Below are positions 1 through 10,451 of a DNA stretch of 64,000 nucleotides, one piece after another (position 1 is the first letter of the stretch; every line of letters starts with the position of its first letter). The stretch is from Myxococcales bacterium 68-20 (GTDB taxonomy: Bacteria; Myxococcota_A; Polyangia; Polyangiales; Polyangiaceae), in NCBI GenBank assembly GCA_001899635.1, contig MKVQ01000049.1, forward strand, positions 268,517 through 332,516. Reading direction: 5' to 3'. The notes under the pieces are model-generated. The model was not told the DNA's origin and made no database searches. It saw only the letters and a program-made list of their open reading frames with translations. A program made the translations under genes and the position numbers.

Positions 1-66
1 GTAGCGTCGCGCCCCCATCCCCCCGGTCCCACGAGCACGTGGGGCACCACAACTTCAGAGGTCCGC

Positions 67-1274
<1,208 letters not shown>

Positions 1275-1278
<4 letters not shown>

Positions 1279-2177
1279 GCATCCTCGTCGGCAAGGACAC
1301 CAAGCTGATCGTCCAGGGCATCACCGGCGGCGCGGGCTCGTTCCACGCGAAGCAGATGATCGAGTACGGCACCAACGTCGTCGGCGGCGTGACCCCGACG
1401 CGTGGCGGTGAGAAGTTCGAGGGCAAGGTTCCCGTCTTCGACACCGTCAAGCAGGCCGTGAGCGCGACCGGCGCCAACGCAACGGTGATCTTCGTCCCGC
1501 CGCCCGGCGCTGCGGACGCGATCCTCGAGGCGCTCGACGCGAACATCGAGCTCGTCATCTGCATCACCGAGGGCATTCCCGTCGTCGACATGCTCGGCGT
1601 CCGGCGCGTGCTCGAGGCGGCGCAGGCCGAGGCCCGCGCGAACGGGAAGAGCATCCCGCGCCTGGTCGGCCCGAACTGCCCCGGCGTGATCACCCCGGGT
1701 GAGTGCAAGATCGGCATCATGCCGGGCCACATCCACAAGAAGGGCAACATCGGCGTCGTCTCGCGCTCCGGCACGCTCACGTACGAGGCGGTCGGTCAGC
1801 TCACGGCGCTCGGCATCGGCCAGTCGACCTGTGTCGGCATCGGCGGCGACCCCGTCAACGGCATGGACTTCGTCGACGTGCTCGAGCTCTTCCAGAACGA
1901 TCCGGACACGCACGGCGTGATCATGATCGGCGAGATCGGTGGCGGCGCGGAGGAGCGCGGTGCCGAGTACATCAAGGCGAAGATGACGAAGCCCGTCGCC
2001 GCGTTCATCGCGGGCACGACCGCGCCGCCCGGTAAGCGCATGGGGCACGCGGGCGCGATCATCTCCGGCGGCCAGGGCACGGCGGCCGCGAAGATCGCCG
2101 CGCTCGAGGCGGCCGGCGCGAAGGTCGCTCCGACGCCGAGCGACATGGCGAGCACGCTCAAGTCGATGATGAGCTGA
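1275..2177 (+). CDS. sucD: Succinyl-CoA ligase alpha subunit
   Basis: SucD carries the CoA site and the histidine that is phosphorylated during the succinyl-CoA ligase reaction. The start is GTG at 1275, overlapping the sucC stop (GTGA), which gives 300 residues; an upstream in-frame extension would run antisense-like through sucC and is not credible. The protein begins [19 protein letters not shown], the usual N-terminal CoA-binding Rossmann segment. [19 protein letters not shown] and the phospho-His motif GHAGAI (His about residue 258) are intact. The gene is followed by a nested hairpin that probably ends the sucCD transcript. Confidence 0.97.
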
Positions 2178-2201
2178 TCGCGTTCGCCTCTCCGGCGAGC
2201 G

Positions 2202-2260
2202 GACGCTCCGGCAGTCACGCTGTCTGTCCCGACGGGACCGACGCGGGGCGCCGGAGCGTC
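2202..2260. terminator. Nested hairpin after sucCD
   Basis: An 11-bp perfect inverted repeat, GACGCTCCGGC (2202-2212) with GCCGGAGCGTC (2250-2260), encloses a second hairpin, GTCCC (2226-2230) with GGGAC (2234-2238). It lies 25 bases after sucD and before the end of a convergent gene, so it can serve both strands. There is no clear U run, so the mechanism (intrinsic or pause) is uncertain. Confidence 0.6.
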
Positions 2261-2344
2261 TCGCTTTGTCGGCGCGATGCGTCCGGAGGTGCCGCGAAGA
2301 GCCCGCGCCGGAGCCGCTCCGAAAGCGGCGGCTCGATGCGCCCC

Positions 2345-2962
2345 TCAGCAGTCGACCATCGCGTCGCGTCGCTCGCGTTTCGGTGGCGCGACCTTCATCG
2401 GCGCCGGCGCGATCTCGCGCTCGCCGAACGGTCCACGGAGGATCGTCCTCCCGGATCTCGTCTCGAGCATGACGCGGTCCTTGCCGCACACGATCTCGAC
2501 GGGGCCGTCTCCCGCGTCGGTGCTCACGACCTTGCACGTCTGATCGCGCCGGCAGTTGCGCCAGATGTCGAGGTGAGGCGTTGCAGGGCCACCGTCTGCG
2601 AGCTGCTTGGGACAGAAGACGTGCTCGCGGCTCGGCTTTGCACCGCTGTCATCCGCCGTCTCGAGCAGGAGATCGGTTCCGACGGTGAAGTGCGCCTTGC
2701 CGTTGGCGCCGACGCCGGCGATGCACACCGCCTCCACGTGCTGGAGGACGAGTCCCACCGTGCCCTTCGCCTCCACCGCGAGCGGGGGAGGGGCCACGGT
2801 AGCGTCGACGGCGGCGTGGCCCACCGACGTGGCGGAGTCGGCCAACGCCGACGCTGCCGGCGAGGCGTCGTGAGGGGGTGAGCCATTCGTGGCGCTGGGC
2901 TCACGACGCGAGCAGCCAGCGAAGAGCACGAGCATCGCGACCGAAGGGAGCGCCAAGCGCAT
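2345..2962 (-). CDS. Predicted lipoprotein of unknown function
   Basis: The 205-residue protein starts [17 protein letters not shown], a lipoprotein signal with the lipobox Cys at residue 17, followed by a Ser/Pro/Ala-rich linker to about residue 60. The mature part (about 60-205) has spaced Cys residues ([38 protein letters not shown]) that may form disulfides; I recognise no family. It lies 44 bases downstream of the FAD oxidoreductase on the same strand and could be co-transcribed with it. Location is probably the periplasmic face of a membrane. Confidence 0.75.
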   Translation of the reverse strand: MRLALPSVAMLVLFAGCSRREPSATNGSPPHDASPAASALADSATSVGHAAVDATVAPPPLAVEAKGTVGLVLQHVEAVCIAGVGANGKAHFTVGTDLLLETADDSGAKPSREHVFCPKQLADGGPATPHLDIWRNCRRDQTCKVVSTDAGDGPVEIVCGKDRVMLETRSGRTILRGPFGEREIAPAPMKVAPPKRERRDAMVDC

Positions 2963-3006
2963 CGGCTGAGCCTACTACCAAGGTCGCTTCGAGTGGCTCT
3001 GCGCGC

Positions 3007-4596
3007 TCAGCGAGTGCCGATCTCGGTCTGCTCGAGCGCGAGCTCGAGATCCGCGAGCACGCGTCGCGACGCATTGAGCCCCGCCACCCCGAACACGCCA
3101 CCGGCAGGCCCCGCGCCGCGTCCGCACGTGTAGAGGCCGCTGATCGGCGTAGTCGGTGCGAGGCGATCGCCGAAGAGGAGCGTGTCGTCGACGTGGCCGA
3201 GGTGGCCGCGCGTGATGCCGAAGTGCGTCTCGAGCCTCTTCGGGTGGTAGAGCACCGCGTCGGCGACGAGCGCGCGCGCGCCGGGCGCGAACGTCTCGAG
3301 CATGTCGAGCACGACGTTGGTGAAGCGCTCTTCCTCCGTCGACCAGGTCGTGCCGGAGAGGTCGTAGGGAGCCCACGGAACGAGGATGGACGCGCTGTGG
3401 CGTCCGTCCGGATCGCGGAGGCTCTCGTCGGCGGCCGTCGGGAATACGCACTCGAGCGGAGGCTCGCTCGGGAGCCGGCCGGCGCTTGCGTCGGCGAACG
3501 CACGGCCGAGCGCGCGCACGGTGTCGTCCTCGCCGCCGGGGAGGACGAACGTGGTCGCGCGATGTTGGCCGCGGGCCTCGGGGAGACACGCGAAGCGCGG
3601 GAGCTCGGCGAAGGCGACGTTCAGCTTGGCGATGCCGCCCGAGCGCGTGAACGTGTCGATGCGACGGCTGTATTCTGCAGGCAACCGGTCGGCACCGACG
3701 AGCGCGCGGAGGCGCCACGGATCGGCGCTGGTGACGACGGCGCCGGCGCGGATCGTGCGCCCGTCGGCGAGGACGACGCCGGTGGCGGTGTTGCCCTCGA
3801 CCACGATCTGCGTGACGGCGGCGGACGTCCCGAGCAATGCGCCGGCAAGCTGCGCCTGCTCGGCGAGCGTCCGCGTGAGGGCGCCGATTCCGCCGGTCAC
3901 CACGGCGTCTCCGCCGCCGGGGAGCCCGCACGCAGCGTGTCGGACGAGGAGCGGGGCGCCGCTTCCGGGCGTGTCCCACGAAGCGAACGAGCCGCCGAGG
4001 GAGTCGGCCGCGAGCGCCGCCTTCAAGAGGGCGCTCTGGATGCCGAAGCGCGCCGCGTATTCCGCGAAGCTGCCCCGGCAGAGGGCTACGAACGGCGCCT
4101 GCAGCGCGGGCCGCACCCAGCGCTCGGCGACCTCTTCGATCGCCAATGGACCGGCGACCCATGCCGGCGCGAGATCGGAGGCGAGCGCGTCGAGCTCGGC
4201 GAACATCGCCGAGAGGGCATCGCGATCACGCTCCGAGACGACGCCGCCAGCGGCGGAGAGGAGCCCCTCGTGCCCCGCGCCCGCGAGGAGATAGCGCCCC
4301 GGCATCGTCGTCGGCACGAAGAGCGACGGATCGCGCGGCGCGAGCGGCAGCGGGAGCGCGAGGTGGGCGACGAGCTCCCTCGGGACGAACCCGACGCGAT
4401 GCGCGCCGGTGAAGGTCGCGAGCCGCGGTGCTTTCGCGAACGGATACTCCGTCCGGTGCATCCCGCCGATGGCCGGCTTGTCCTCGATGACCTGCACCGA
4501 CAAGCCCGAGCGGGCGAGGAGAAGCGCACAGACGAGCCCGTTGACGCCGCCCCCGACGACGATGACGTCCGGATCGTTCCCCGGCATCGCGTCCAT
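3007..4596 (-). CDS. FAD-dependent phytoene desaturase-like oxidoreductase
   Basis: The 529-residue flavoprotein is of the phytoene dehydrogenase / amine oxidase superfamily (COG1233 type). The N-terminus has the dinucleotide-binding [21 protein letters not shown] (about residues 10-30) followed by an acidic strand end ([10 protein letters not shown]). The C-terminus has the FAD-closing segment [23 protein letters not shown] (about 480-505). Members desaturate or isomerise isoprenoids or other lipids, but many bacterial paralogues have unknown substrates. No carotenoid genes are adjacent, so the substrate cannot be named. It is divergent from ndk, with about 80 bases between the starts. Confidence 0.8.
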   Translation of the reverse strand: MDAMPGNDPDVIVVGGGVNGLVCALLLARSGLSVQVIEDKPAIGGMHRTEYPFAKAPRLATFTGAHRVGFVPRELVAHLALPLPLAPRDPSLFVPTTMPGRYLLAGAGHEGLLSAAGGVVSERDRDALSAMFAELDALASDLAPAWVAGPLAIEEVAERWVRPALQAPFVALCRGSFAEYAARFGIQSALLKAALAADSLGGSFASWDTPGSGAPLLVRHAACGLPGGGDAVVTGGIGALTRTLAEQAQLAGALLGTSAAVTQIVVEGNTATGVVLADGRTIRAGAVVTSADPWRLRALVGADRLPAEYSRRIDTFTRSGGIAKLNVAFAELPRFACLPEARGQHRATTFVLPGGEDDTVRALGRAFADASAGRLPSEPPLECVFPTAADESLRDPDGRHSASILVPWAPYDLSGTTWSTEEERFTNVVLDMLETFAPGARALVADAVLYHPKRLETHFGITRGHLGHVDDTLLFGDRLAPTTPISGLYTCGRGAGPAGGVFGVAGLNASRRVLADLELALEQTEIGTR

Positions 4597-4617
4597 CGCT
4601 CAGCCTCTACCACGTCC

Positions 4618-4646
4618 TTGCAGTTTTCGCCGGCCGATCCTAAACC
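4618..4646 (+). promoter_or_regulatory. Candidate sigma-70-type promoter of ndk
   Basis: TTGCAG (4618-4623) and TAAACC (4641-4646) are separated by 17 bases, and the predicted start falls about 25 bases before the ndk ATG. The -10 match is weak (3 of 6), so this is a candidate only. Confidence 0.3.
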
Positions 4647-4677
4647 CTCGCCCACCTTACACCGCTGGAGCAAGCAT

Positions 4678-5109
4678 ATGGCCGTCGAACGTACCCTCTC
4701 CATCATCAAGCCCGACGCCGTCGAGAAGAAGAAGGCAGGCGCGATCCTGGCTCTTCTCGAAGACGCCGGTTTCTCGATCCTCGCGTGCAAGCGCATGCAC
4801 CTCACGCGTCAGCAGGCCGAGGGCTTCTACGCCGTGCACAAGGCGCGCCCGTTCTTCGGCGAGCTCGTGGAGTTCATGATGCGTTCGCCGGTCTTCGTCG
4901 CCGTGCTCGAGCGTGAGGACGCCGTCGCTCAGTACCGCAAGGTCATGGGCGCGACCGATCCCGCGAAGGCGGACGACGGGACGATCCGCAAGCTCTACGG
5001 CGGCAGCGTCGGTGAGAACGCGGTCCACGGCTCCGACTCGCTCGACAACGCGAAGATCGAGATCGCCTACTTCTTCCCCGGCAACGAAGTCGCGCCGTCG
5101 GCCGGCTGA
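4678..5109 (+). CDS. ndk: Nucleoside diphosphate kinase
   Basis: Ndk transfers the gamma phosphate from ATP to NDPs through a phospho-histidine. The start ATG at 4678 has GGAG (4667-4670) at good spacing and gives 143 residues, the family norm. The protein begins [21 protein letters not shown] and carries the active-site motif NAVHGSDS with the catalytic His at residue 117. A long in-frame upstream extension is antisense to the flavoprotein gene and is not real. dapD follows 19 bases later. Confidence 0.97.
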   Translation: MAVERTLSIIKPDAVEKKKAGAILALLEDAGFSILACKRMHLTRQQAEGFYAVHKARPFFGELVEFMMRSPVFVAVLEREDAVAQYRKVMGATDPAKADDGTIRKLYGGSVGENAVHGSDSLDNAKIEIAYFFPGNEVAPSAG

Positions 5110-5128
5110 GCGCGTAGGAACACCGAGC

Positions 5129-5950
5129 ATGGATGATCGCGCCCTCGTCGAGGCGGCCTTTGCCGACCGCTCCAAGCTGAAAGACCCCGCGTACGCCGCG
5201 GCGGTCGAGCGTACGGTCGGTCTCCTCGATCAGGGCGCGCTCCGCGTCGCCTCGCCTCCGGCCGAGCCGGACGGCGAGTGGGTGACGCACGCGTGGATCA
5301 AGCAGGCGATCCTCCTCTACTTCGCGATCCGCGGGATGGAGACCCTCTCGGTCGGCCCGTTCGAGTTCCACGACAAGATCCCGCTGAAGAAGGACCTCGC
5401 GAGCCAGAACGTTCGCGTCGTCCCGCCGGGCGTCGTCCGGTACGGCGCGTTCTGCGAGCCCGGCGTCATCGTGATGCCCGGCTACGTGAACATCGGCGCG
5501 CGCGTCGGTGCAGGCTCGATGGTCGACACCTGGGCCACCGTCGGCTCGTGCGCGCAGATCGGCAAGGATGTCCACCTCGCGGGCGGCGTCGGCATCGGCG
5601 GCGTCCTCGAGCCCCCGGGGGCCCGTCCGGTCATCGTGGAGGACGGCGCGTTCATCGGATCTCGCGTCGTGATCGTGGAAGGCATGCACGTCGGCAAGGA
5701 AGCCGTCATCGGCGCGGGCGTGGTGCTCACGTCCTCGACGGCGATCCTCGATGTGAGCGGACCCGAGGTCGTCGAACACCGCGGCCGCGTGCCGGCGCGC
5801 TCGGTCGTCATTCCCGGCATCCGCACCAAGAAGTTCCCTGCAGGCGAGTTCGGCATCCCCTGCGCCCTGATCATCGGAAAGCGCAGCGAGAGCACGGACA
5901 AGAAGGTCAGCCTCAACGATGCGCTGAGAGATTTCGCCGTCCCCGTCTGA
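5129..5950 (+). CDS. dapD: 2,3,4,5-tetrahydropyridine-2,6-dicarboxylate N-succinyltransferase
   Basis: DapD uses succinyl-CoA to open and acylate tetrahydrodipicolinate in the succinylase branch of lysine/diaminopimelate synthesis. The ATG at 5129 gives 273 residues (E. coli DapD is 274). The middle of the protein shows the left-handed beta-helix hexapeptide repeats, e.g. VNIGARVGAGSMVDTWATVG and GAFIGSRVVIVEGMHVG. The substrate-side motif GGVGIGGVLEPPGARPV is present. It lies between ndk and dapE on the same strand, with 19- and 28-base gaps, so these probably form one operon. SucCD upstream makes the same CoA thioester, but linkage is only by proximity. Confidence 0.95.
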   Translation: MDDRALVEAAFADRSKLKDPAYAAAVERTVGLLDQGALRVASPPAEPDGEWVTHAWIKQAILLYFAIRGMETLSVGPFEFHDKIPLKKDLASQNVRVVPPGVVRYGAFCEPGVIVMPGYVNIGARVGAGSMVDTWATVGSCAQIGKDVHLAGGVGIGGVLEPPGARPVIVEDGAFIGSRVVIVEGMHVGKEAVIGAGVVLTSSTAILDVSGPEVVEHRGRVPARSVVIPGIRTKKFPAGEFGIPCALIIGKRSESTDKKVSLNDALRDFAVPV

Positions 5951-5978
5951 GCGCGAGGGACAGGAGCGTGAGCCGATC

Positions 5979-7100
5979 GTGAAGACTCCGCCGCCCTCGG
6001 TCCCGCAGACCATCGCGACGCCGACCACCATGGCCGTGGCGCTCGACGAGACGCTCCTCTGGCTGTGCGCGATCCCGTCTCCCATCGGAGAAGAGAAGGA
6101 GCTCTGCGACGCCGTCGCCGAGCGGCTCTCTCGTCGAGGGCTCGCCGGTCCGATCCGCCGCTACAACAATTCGATCGTCGTCCCGGTCGTCCGCACTCGC
6201 GAGAAGGGGCGCCCGCACGTCGCGCTCGTCGGGCACCTCGACACTGTGCGGACCGAGAACGGTCCCGCCCGCGTCGAAGGCGGACGGATCTACGGCGCGG
6301 GCGCCGCGGACATGAAGGCCGGCCTCGCAGTGATGATCGCCATCGCCGAGAACGCCGCCGAGCTCGTCGCGTGCGATCTCACGCTCGCCTTCTATGCGCG
6401 TGAGGAGGGGCCGTACGTCGAGAACGAGCTCGGCCCCGTGCTCGACGCCGACGAAGACCTCCGCACCGTCGATCTCGCGGTGTGCCTCGAGCCGTCGGAC
6501 AACCGGCTGCACCTCGGCTGCTGCGGCGCGATCCACGCGACCGTGAAGTTCGAGGGAAGGACGGCTCACTCCGCCCGGCCGTGGGAAGGCGACAACGCGA
6601 TCACGAAGGCGCATGGTCTCCTCACGCGGCTCGCGGAGCTCCGTCCGATCGAGCACACGATCGACGGCCACGTGTACCGGACGGTGACGACGGTCACGCT
6701 GGCGAACGGTGGGCGCGGGCGGAACGTCGTGCCCGACGTCTTCACTCTCAACTTGAATCACCGATTCGCGCCTTCGACCTCGCTCGAGCAGGCGCAGGCC
6801 GACGTGCTCGCCCTCGTGGGAGACGGCGCCTCCGTCCAGTTCACCGATCTGAGCCCCGCGGCGCTGCCGAACGCCAGTCATCCGCTGGTCCAGAAGCTGA
6901 TCGCCGTCGGCGTCGCGGGCGTCGAGCCGAAGCAGGCGTGGACGGACGTCGCGCGCTTCTCGGCGCTCGGGATCCCCGCGGTCAACTTCGGGCCGGGCGA
7001 GAACGCGCAGGCGCATCAGAAGAACGAGTCCACCGACTGCGGGCTGCTGTTCGCGGGCTATCGCATCCTCGCCGCCTGGCTGCACGGGATGGCGAGCTGA
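5979..7100 (+). CDS. dapE: Succinyl-diaminopimelate desuccinylase
   Basis: This M20-family zinc hydrolase releases succinate from N-succinyl-L,L-diaminopimelate, the step after DapD and DapC. Metal and catalytic motifs are visible: GHLDTV, GAADMKAG, the catalytic Glu pair in YAREEGPYVENE, and the dimerisation-domain motif GRTAHSARPWEGDNA. The C-terminal His lies in NAQAHQKNE. The protein has 373 residues from GTG 5979; an internal ATG at 6030 (MAVALDETLL) is an alternative, since the first 17 residues are not conserved-looking. The LCAIPSPIGEEKELCDAVA opening resembles the Gram-positive/actinobacterial DapE subtype more than E. coli DapE. It is adjacent to dapD, which supports the assignment. 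Confidence 0.92.
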   Translation: MKTPPPSVPQTIATPTTMAVALDETLLWLCAIPSPIGEEKELCDAVAERLSRRGLAGPIRRYNNSIVVPVVRTREKGRPHVALVGHLDTVRTENGPARVEGGRIYGAGAADMKAGLAVMIAIAENAAELVACDLTLAFYAREEGPYVENELGPVLDADEDLRTVDLAVCLEPSDNRLHLGCCGAIHATVKFEGRTAHSARPWEGDNAITKAHGLLTRLAELRPIEHTIDGHVYRTVTTVTLANGGRGRNVVPDVFTLNLNHRFAPSTSLEQAQADVLALVGDGASVQFTDLSPAALPNASHPLVQKLIAVGVAGVEPKQAWTDVARFSALGIPAVNFGPGENAQAHQKNESTDCGLLFAGYRILAAWLHGMAS

Positions 7101-7177
7101 CCGCCAGCCCTGCAGGCGTTTGCGCACGACCAAAGATCGCGACCGGCCGCCCTGAAATTGGTTAGCCTGCCGGGCGC

Positions 7178-8236
7178 ATGAAGACTCTGGTCCGCGGGTC
7201 CGCGGCGCTCGCGCTCATGATGTCCGTCGTGAGCTGCACCGGGCTCTTGAAGAAGTTGAAGGGGACGGAAGAGGACGCCGGCCTCGAGGCTTCGGTCGCG
7301 CCCGAGATCGAGTCCGAGCTCGCCGACGCCGGGACCGCGCCTGCCCCGGTGGCGCTCGCGACCAACGAGGGAGACGTCGCGCGCTTCCCGGACGAGACCA
7401 AGGTCGCCGACGTCTCGGCGACCCTTCTGCGTGCATACAACGTTCGTGAGGCCCCTCCTGCCGGGGCGGTGATCGTGGGGCTCCCGAAGGGAACTCCGGT
7501 CACGCAGATCGCGGAGCGCGGCGGAAGCTTCCTGATCACGTTCGAGGACCCGAAGACGCCGGGGACGAAAATGATGGGCTGGGTCCATCGTGACGCCTTC
7601 AGCGCCGTGATTCAGGACGCCGGGCCGCTCGTCTGCCCGAAGGGCGAGATCGCGCTCTTCGGCGACACGCCCTTCTGCGGAAAGCTGTGCAGCGAAGACA
7701 AGAATTGTCCGAGCGGGCAGGCGTGCAAGGGCCAGGCGAGCAAGCTTCTGCCGAGCGGAAAGGCCGGCGACGGCGTCACCGTTTGCAGCGTCTTCCACCC
7801 GCACGACGCCGGCGCTCCGGCGGTCGTCGATGCGGGCAAGGCACCCGTCGTCGATGCCGGCGCTCCGGCGGTCGTCGATGCAGGCAAGGCACCCGTCGTC
7901 GATGCCGGCGCTCCGGCGGTCGTCGATGCAGGTAAGGCACCCATCGTCGACGCGGGCAAGGCACCCGTCGTCGACGCGGGCAAGGCACCCGTCGTCGACG
8001 CCGGTACGACACCGGCGCCGACGGGCCCCGCGGCCGACGTCGTCGCGCCGACGGGGGGCAAGTGCCCTGCCAACTTCGTCCTCGTGACGAAGACGAACAA
8101 GTGCCACCGTTCGTGCGCGGTGGGGGCGACGCAGCCCGACCGACTCAAGAACTGCAGGAACAAGAATCCGCTCTGCATCAAGTGCGACAAGGACGAGAAG
8201 AAGGTCTGCGCCGAGGCGCAGGATCAGTGCCGGTGA
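7178..8236 (+). CDS. Lipoprotein with SH3-like domain and Asp-Ala-Gly repeat linker
   Basis: The 352-residue exported protein has unknown function. Residues 1-20 are a lipoprotein signal (MSVVSC, Cys 20). Residues about 85-150 resemble a bacterial SH3-type fold (AYNVREAPPAGAVIVGLPKGTPV ... MGWVHRDAF). A small Cys cluster (FCGKLCSEDKNCPSGQACKG) follows. Residues about 210-275 are near-perfect repeats of Ala-Pro-Ala-Val-Val-Asp-Ala-Gly-Lys, encoded by tandem DNA repeats. The C-terminus has a second Cys-rich module (GGKCPANFVLV ... CHRSC ... CIKCDKDEKKVC). The next gene is a diverged paralogue with the same plan, 10 bases downstream, so they are likely co-expressed. Confidence 0.8.
   Translation: MKTLVRGSAALALMMSVVSCTGLLKKLKGTEEDAGLEASVAPEIESELADAGTAPAPVALATNEGDVARFPDETKVADVSATLLRAYNVREAPPAGAVIVGLPKGTPVTQIAERGGSFLITFEDPKTPGTKMMGWVHRDAFSAVIQDAGPLVCPKGEIALFGDTPFCGKLCSEDKNCPSGQACKGQASKLLPSGKAGDGVTVCSVFHPHDAGAPAVVDAGKAPVVDAGAPAVVDAGKAPVVDAGAPAVVDAGKAPIVDAGKAPVVDAGKAPVVDAGTTPAPTGPAADVVAPTGGKCPANFVLVTKTNKCHRSCAVGATQPDRLKNCRNKNPLCIKCDKDEKKVCAEAQDQCR
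7805..8004 (+). repeat. In-frame tandem repeat, three 48-bp units then two 24-bp half units
   Basis: Units begin at 7805, 7853 and 7901 (48 bp each), then at 7949 and 7973 (24 bp each). All are multiples of 3, so changes in copy number would keep the reading frame. Copies differ by only a few bases, which points to recent expansion. They encode the Asp-Ala-Gly linker of the surrounding lipoprotein. Confidence 0.95.
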
Positions 8237-8246
8237 GGAGAATCGG

Positions 8247-9077
<831 letters not shown>

Positions 9078-9423
9078 CCGGGCGGTGACGACAGCGCACT
9101 CGAGCGCACGGTCGCGGTCGACGTGATCGTGGCGCCCACCTGCGCGCCGAGCCCGCCACCGGTGGCGCCAAAGGTCGCCAAAGCACTAGGGAAAAGTTCG
9201 TATGCCAGTCGGTATTGCGAGGAAAAAAGGCTTCGTCGGCGGTCCATCTTTCGGATAGAAAATGCGTGGAGCGACACTGAACGCGAGCGTTGTTGAACTG
9301 ACTCTCGAGTTCGATCGTCGAACCCACTCGCGCGCGATGTCGGCGCGACTGCCTTAACTTCCTCCTTCCGCGGACCGTTGTTGTCGTTCGAGCCGCCCGC
9401 GCGCGGCTCCGGAGGTCTCGGGC
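9078..9423. other. 346-base intergenic region with AT-richer core and short palindrome
   Basis: No credible gene is seen. The core (about 9180-9270) is clearly less GC-rich than its surroundings and is the likely promoter zone of the HEAT-repeat gene. A palindrome GTTCGA-TCG-TCGAAC (9309-9323) could be a regulator site; nothing else in the window matches it. Confidence 0.4.
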
Positions 9424-10266
9424 GTGCAAGCAAGCTCGGTCGTATGGCGTGCGGTTCGGGGGGCGATGATCGTTGCCGCGTTGACCGTGGCCGGTCATTC
9501 GGTGGCCCACGATCGTGAGCTCGCGGAGTCACCCGACTTCCGCGTTCGCGTGCAGGCCGCCCTCCGTCTCGGCCGTGCGGGCGCGGCCTCGCGCGCCGAT
9601 CTCGAGGGTGGCCTTCGTGATGCTCACCCCGCCGTGCGCGTCGCGTGTGCGGCTGCGCTCGGAAACATCGACGATCCGGCGTCCATCCCCGCGCTTGAGC
9701 GCGCGATGAAGGGGGAGTCCTACGCCACGGTCAAGACTGCGATGAAGGAGACGATCGACAAGCTCCGCGGGAGCGCTGCCGTGAAGAGCGCCTCCCCGAG
9801 CACGCCGACGTCCCTGGCCGGTGCTCGCTACGTCGTCCAGCTCGGCGCGATGAAGAACGTCTCGGGCGTCCGCGCCGACGATCTCGACGGGATCATGCGC
9901 CAGGCGGCCCGCGCGAAGGCCGGGACGATCAAGGGGGCGGTGATCGTCGACGGCTCGGACCCGAGCGTCATCAAGAAGGCGACCGAGAAACGGATCCCGG
10001 TCCTCCAGGTCGACGGGAACCTCACCAAGCTCACCCAGTTCACCGGCACCGACGGCTCGACGGTCATCAGCGCGAAGGTCGACATGTCGATCCGCAAGCT
10101 GCCCGGGCAGACGCTGAAGGGCACGGTCAGCGGCAACGCGTCCGGAAGCAACGGCGCGCGGGTGTCCTCGCAGGGGATCCTGGACCTCCAGAACCGCGTC
10201 GTCGGCGGTGCCGTCGAGAGCGCGATGGGATCGATGGGCGCCGAGCTCGCGTCGCTCTCGAAGTAG
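9424..10266 (+). CDS. Exported HEAT-repeat protein of unknown function
   Basis: The 280-residue protein has an N-terminal signal sequence (residues about 12-28, MIVAALTVAGHSVA). Two HEAT/PBS-lyase-type repeats follow (about 33-100: DFRVRVQAALRLGRAG and HPAVRVACAAALGNI). A second domain (about 120-280) is unrecognised: it opens with YVVQLGAMKNVSGVRADD and has beta-rich, Gly/Ser-rich segments. The GTG start is supported by GGAGG at 9411-9415, 8 bases upstream; an internal ATG (9466) would leave only a short signal. No lipobox is seen, so a periplasmic protein is the simplest reading. Confidence 0.75.
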   Translation: MQASSVVWRAVRGAMIVAALTVAGHSVAHDRELAESPDFRVRVQAALRLGRAGAASRADLEGGLRDAHPAVRVACAAALGNIDDPASIPALERAMKGESYATVKTAMKETIDKLRGSAAVKSASPSTPTSLAGARYVVQLGAMKNVSGVRADDLDGIMRQAARAKAGTIKGAVIVDGSDPSVIKKATEKRIPVLQVDGNLTKLTQFTGTDGSTVISAKVDMSIRKLPGQTLKGTVSGNASGSNGARVSSQGILDLQNRVVGGAVESAMGSMGAELASLSK

Positions 10267-10451
10267 CCGGGCTCGCTCCCCACTCCACCGGTCACACCCG
10301 CGGCCGGTCGTAGCAGCAGAGCTGGTGCGTCGGCGGGCGCTCCGCGCGCGCTCACGTCCCCGCGCCGCGGTCGGGGTCGCCGCAGGTCCGCGGCGCTGCG
10401 GACGTCGGGTCGATCAGCTCGCGCCGAAGTGGTAAGTAGCGTGGCTCATCC

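Noticed and set aside
7805..8004. Regular repeats considered as a CRISPR array
   Set aside because: The units are contiguous without spacers, keep the reading frame and encode a protein linker.
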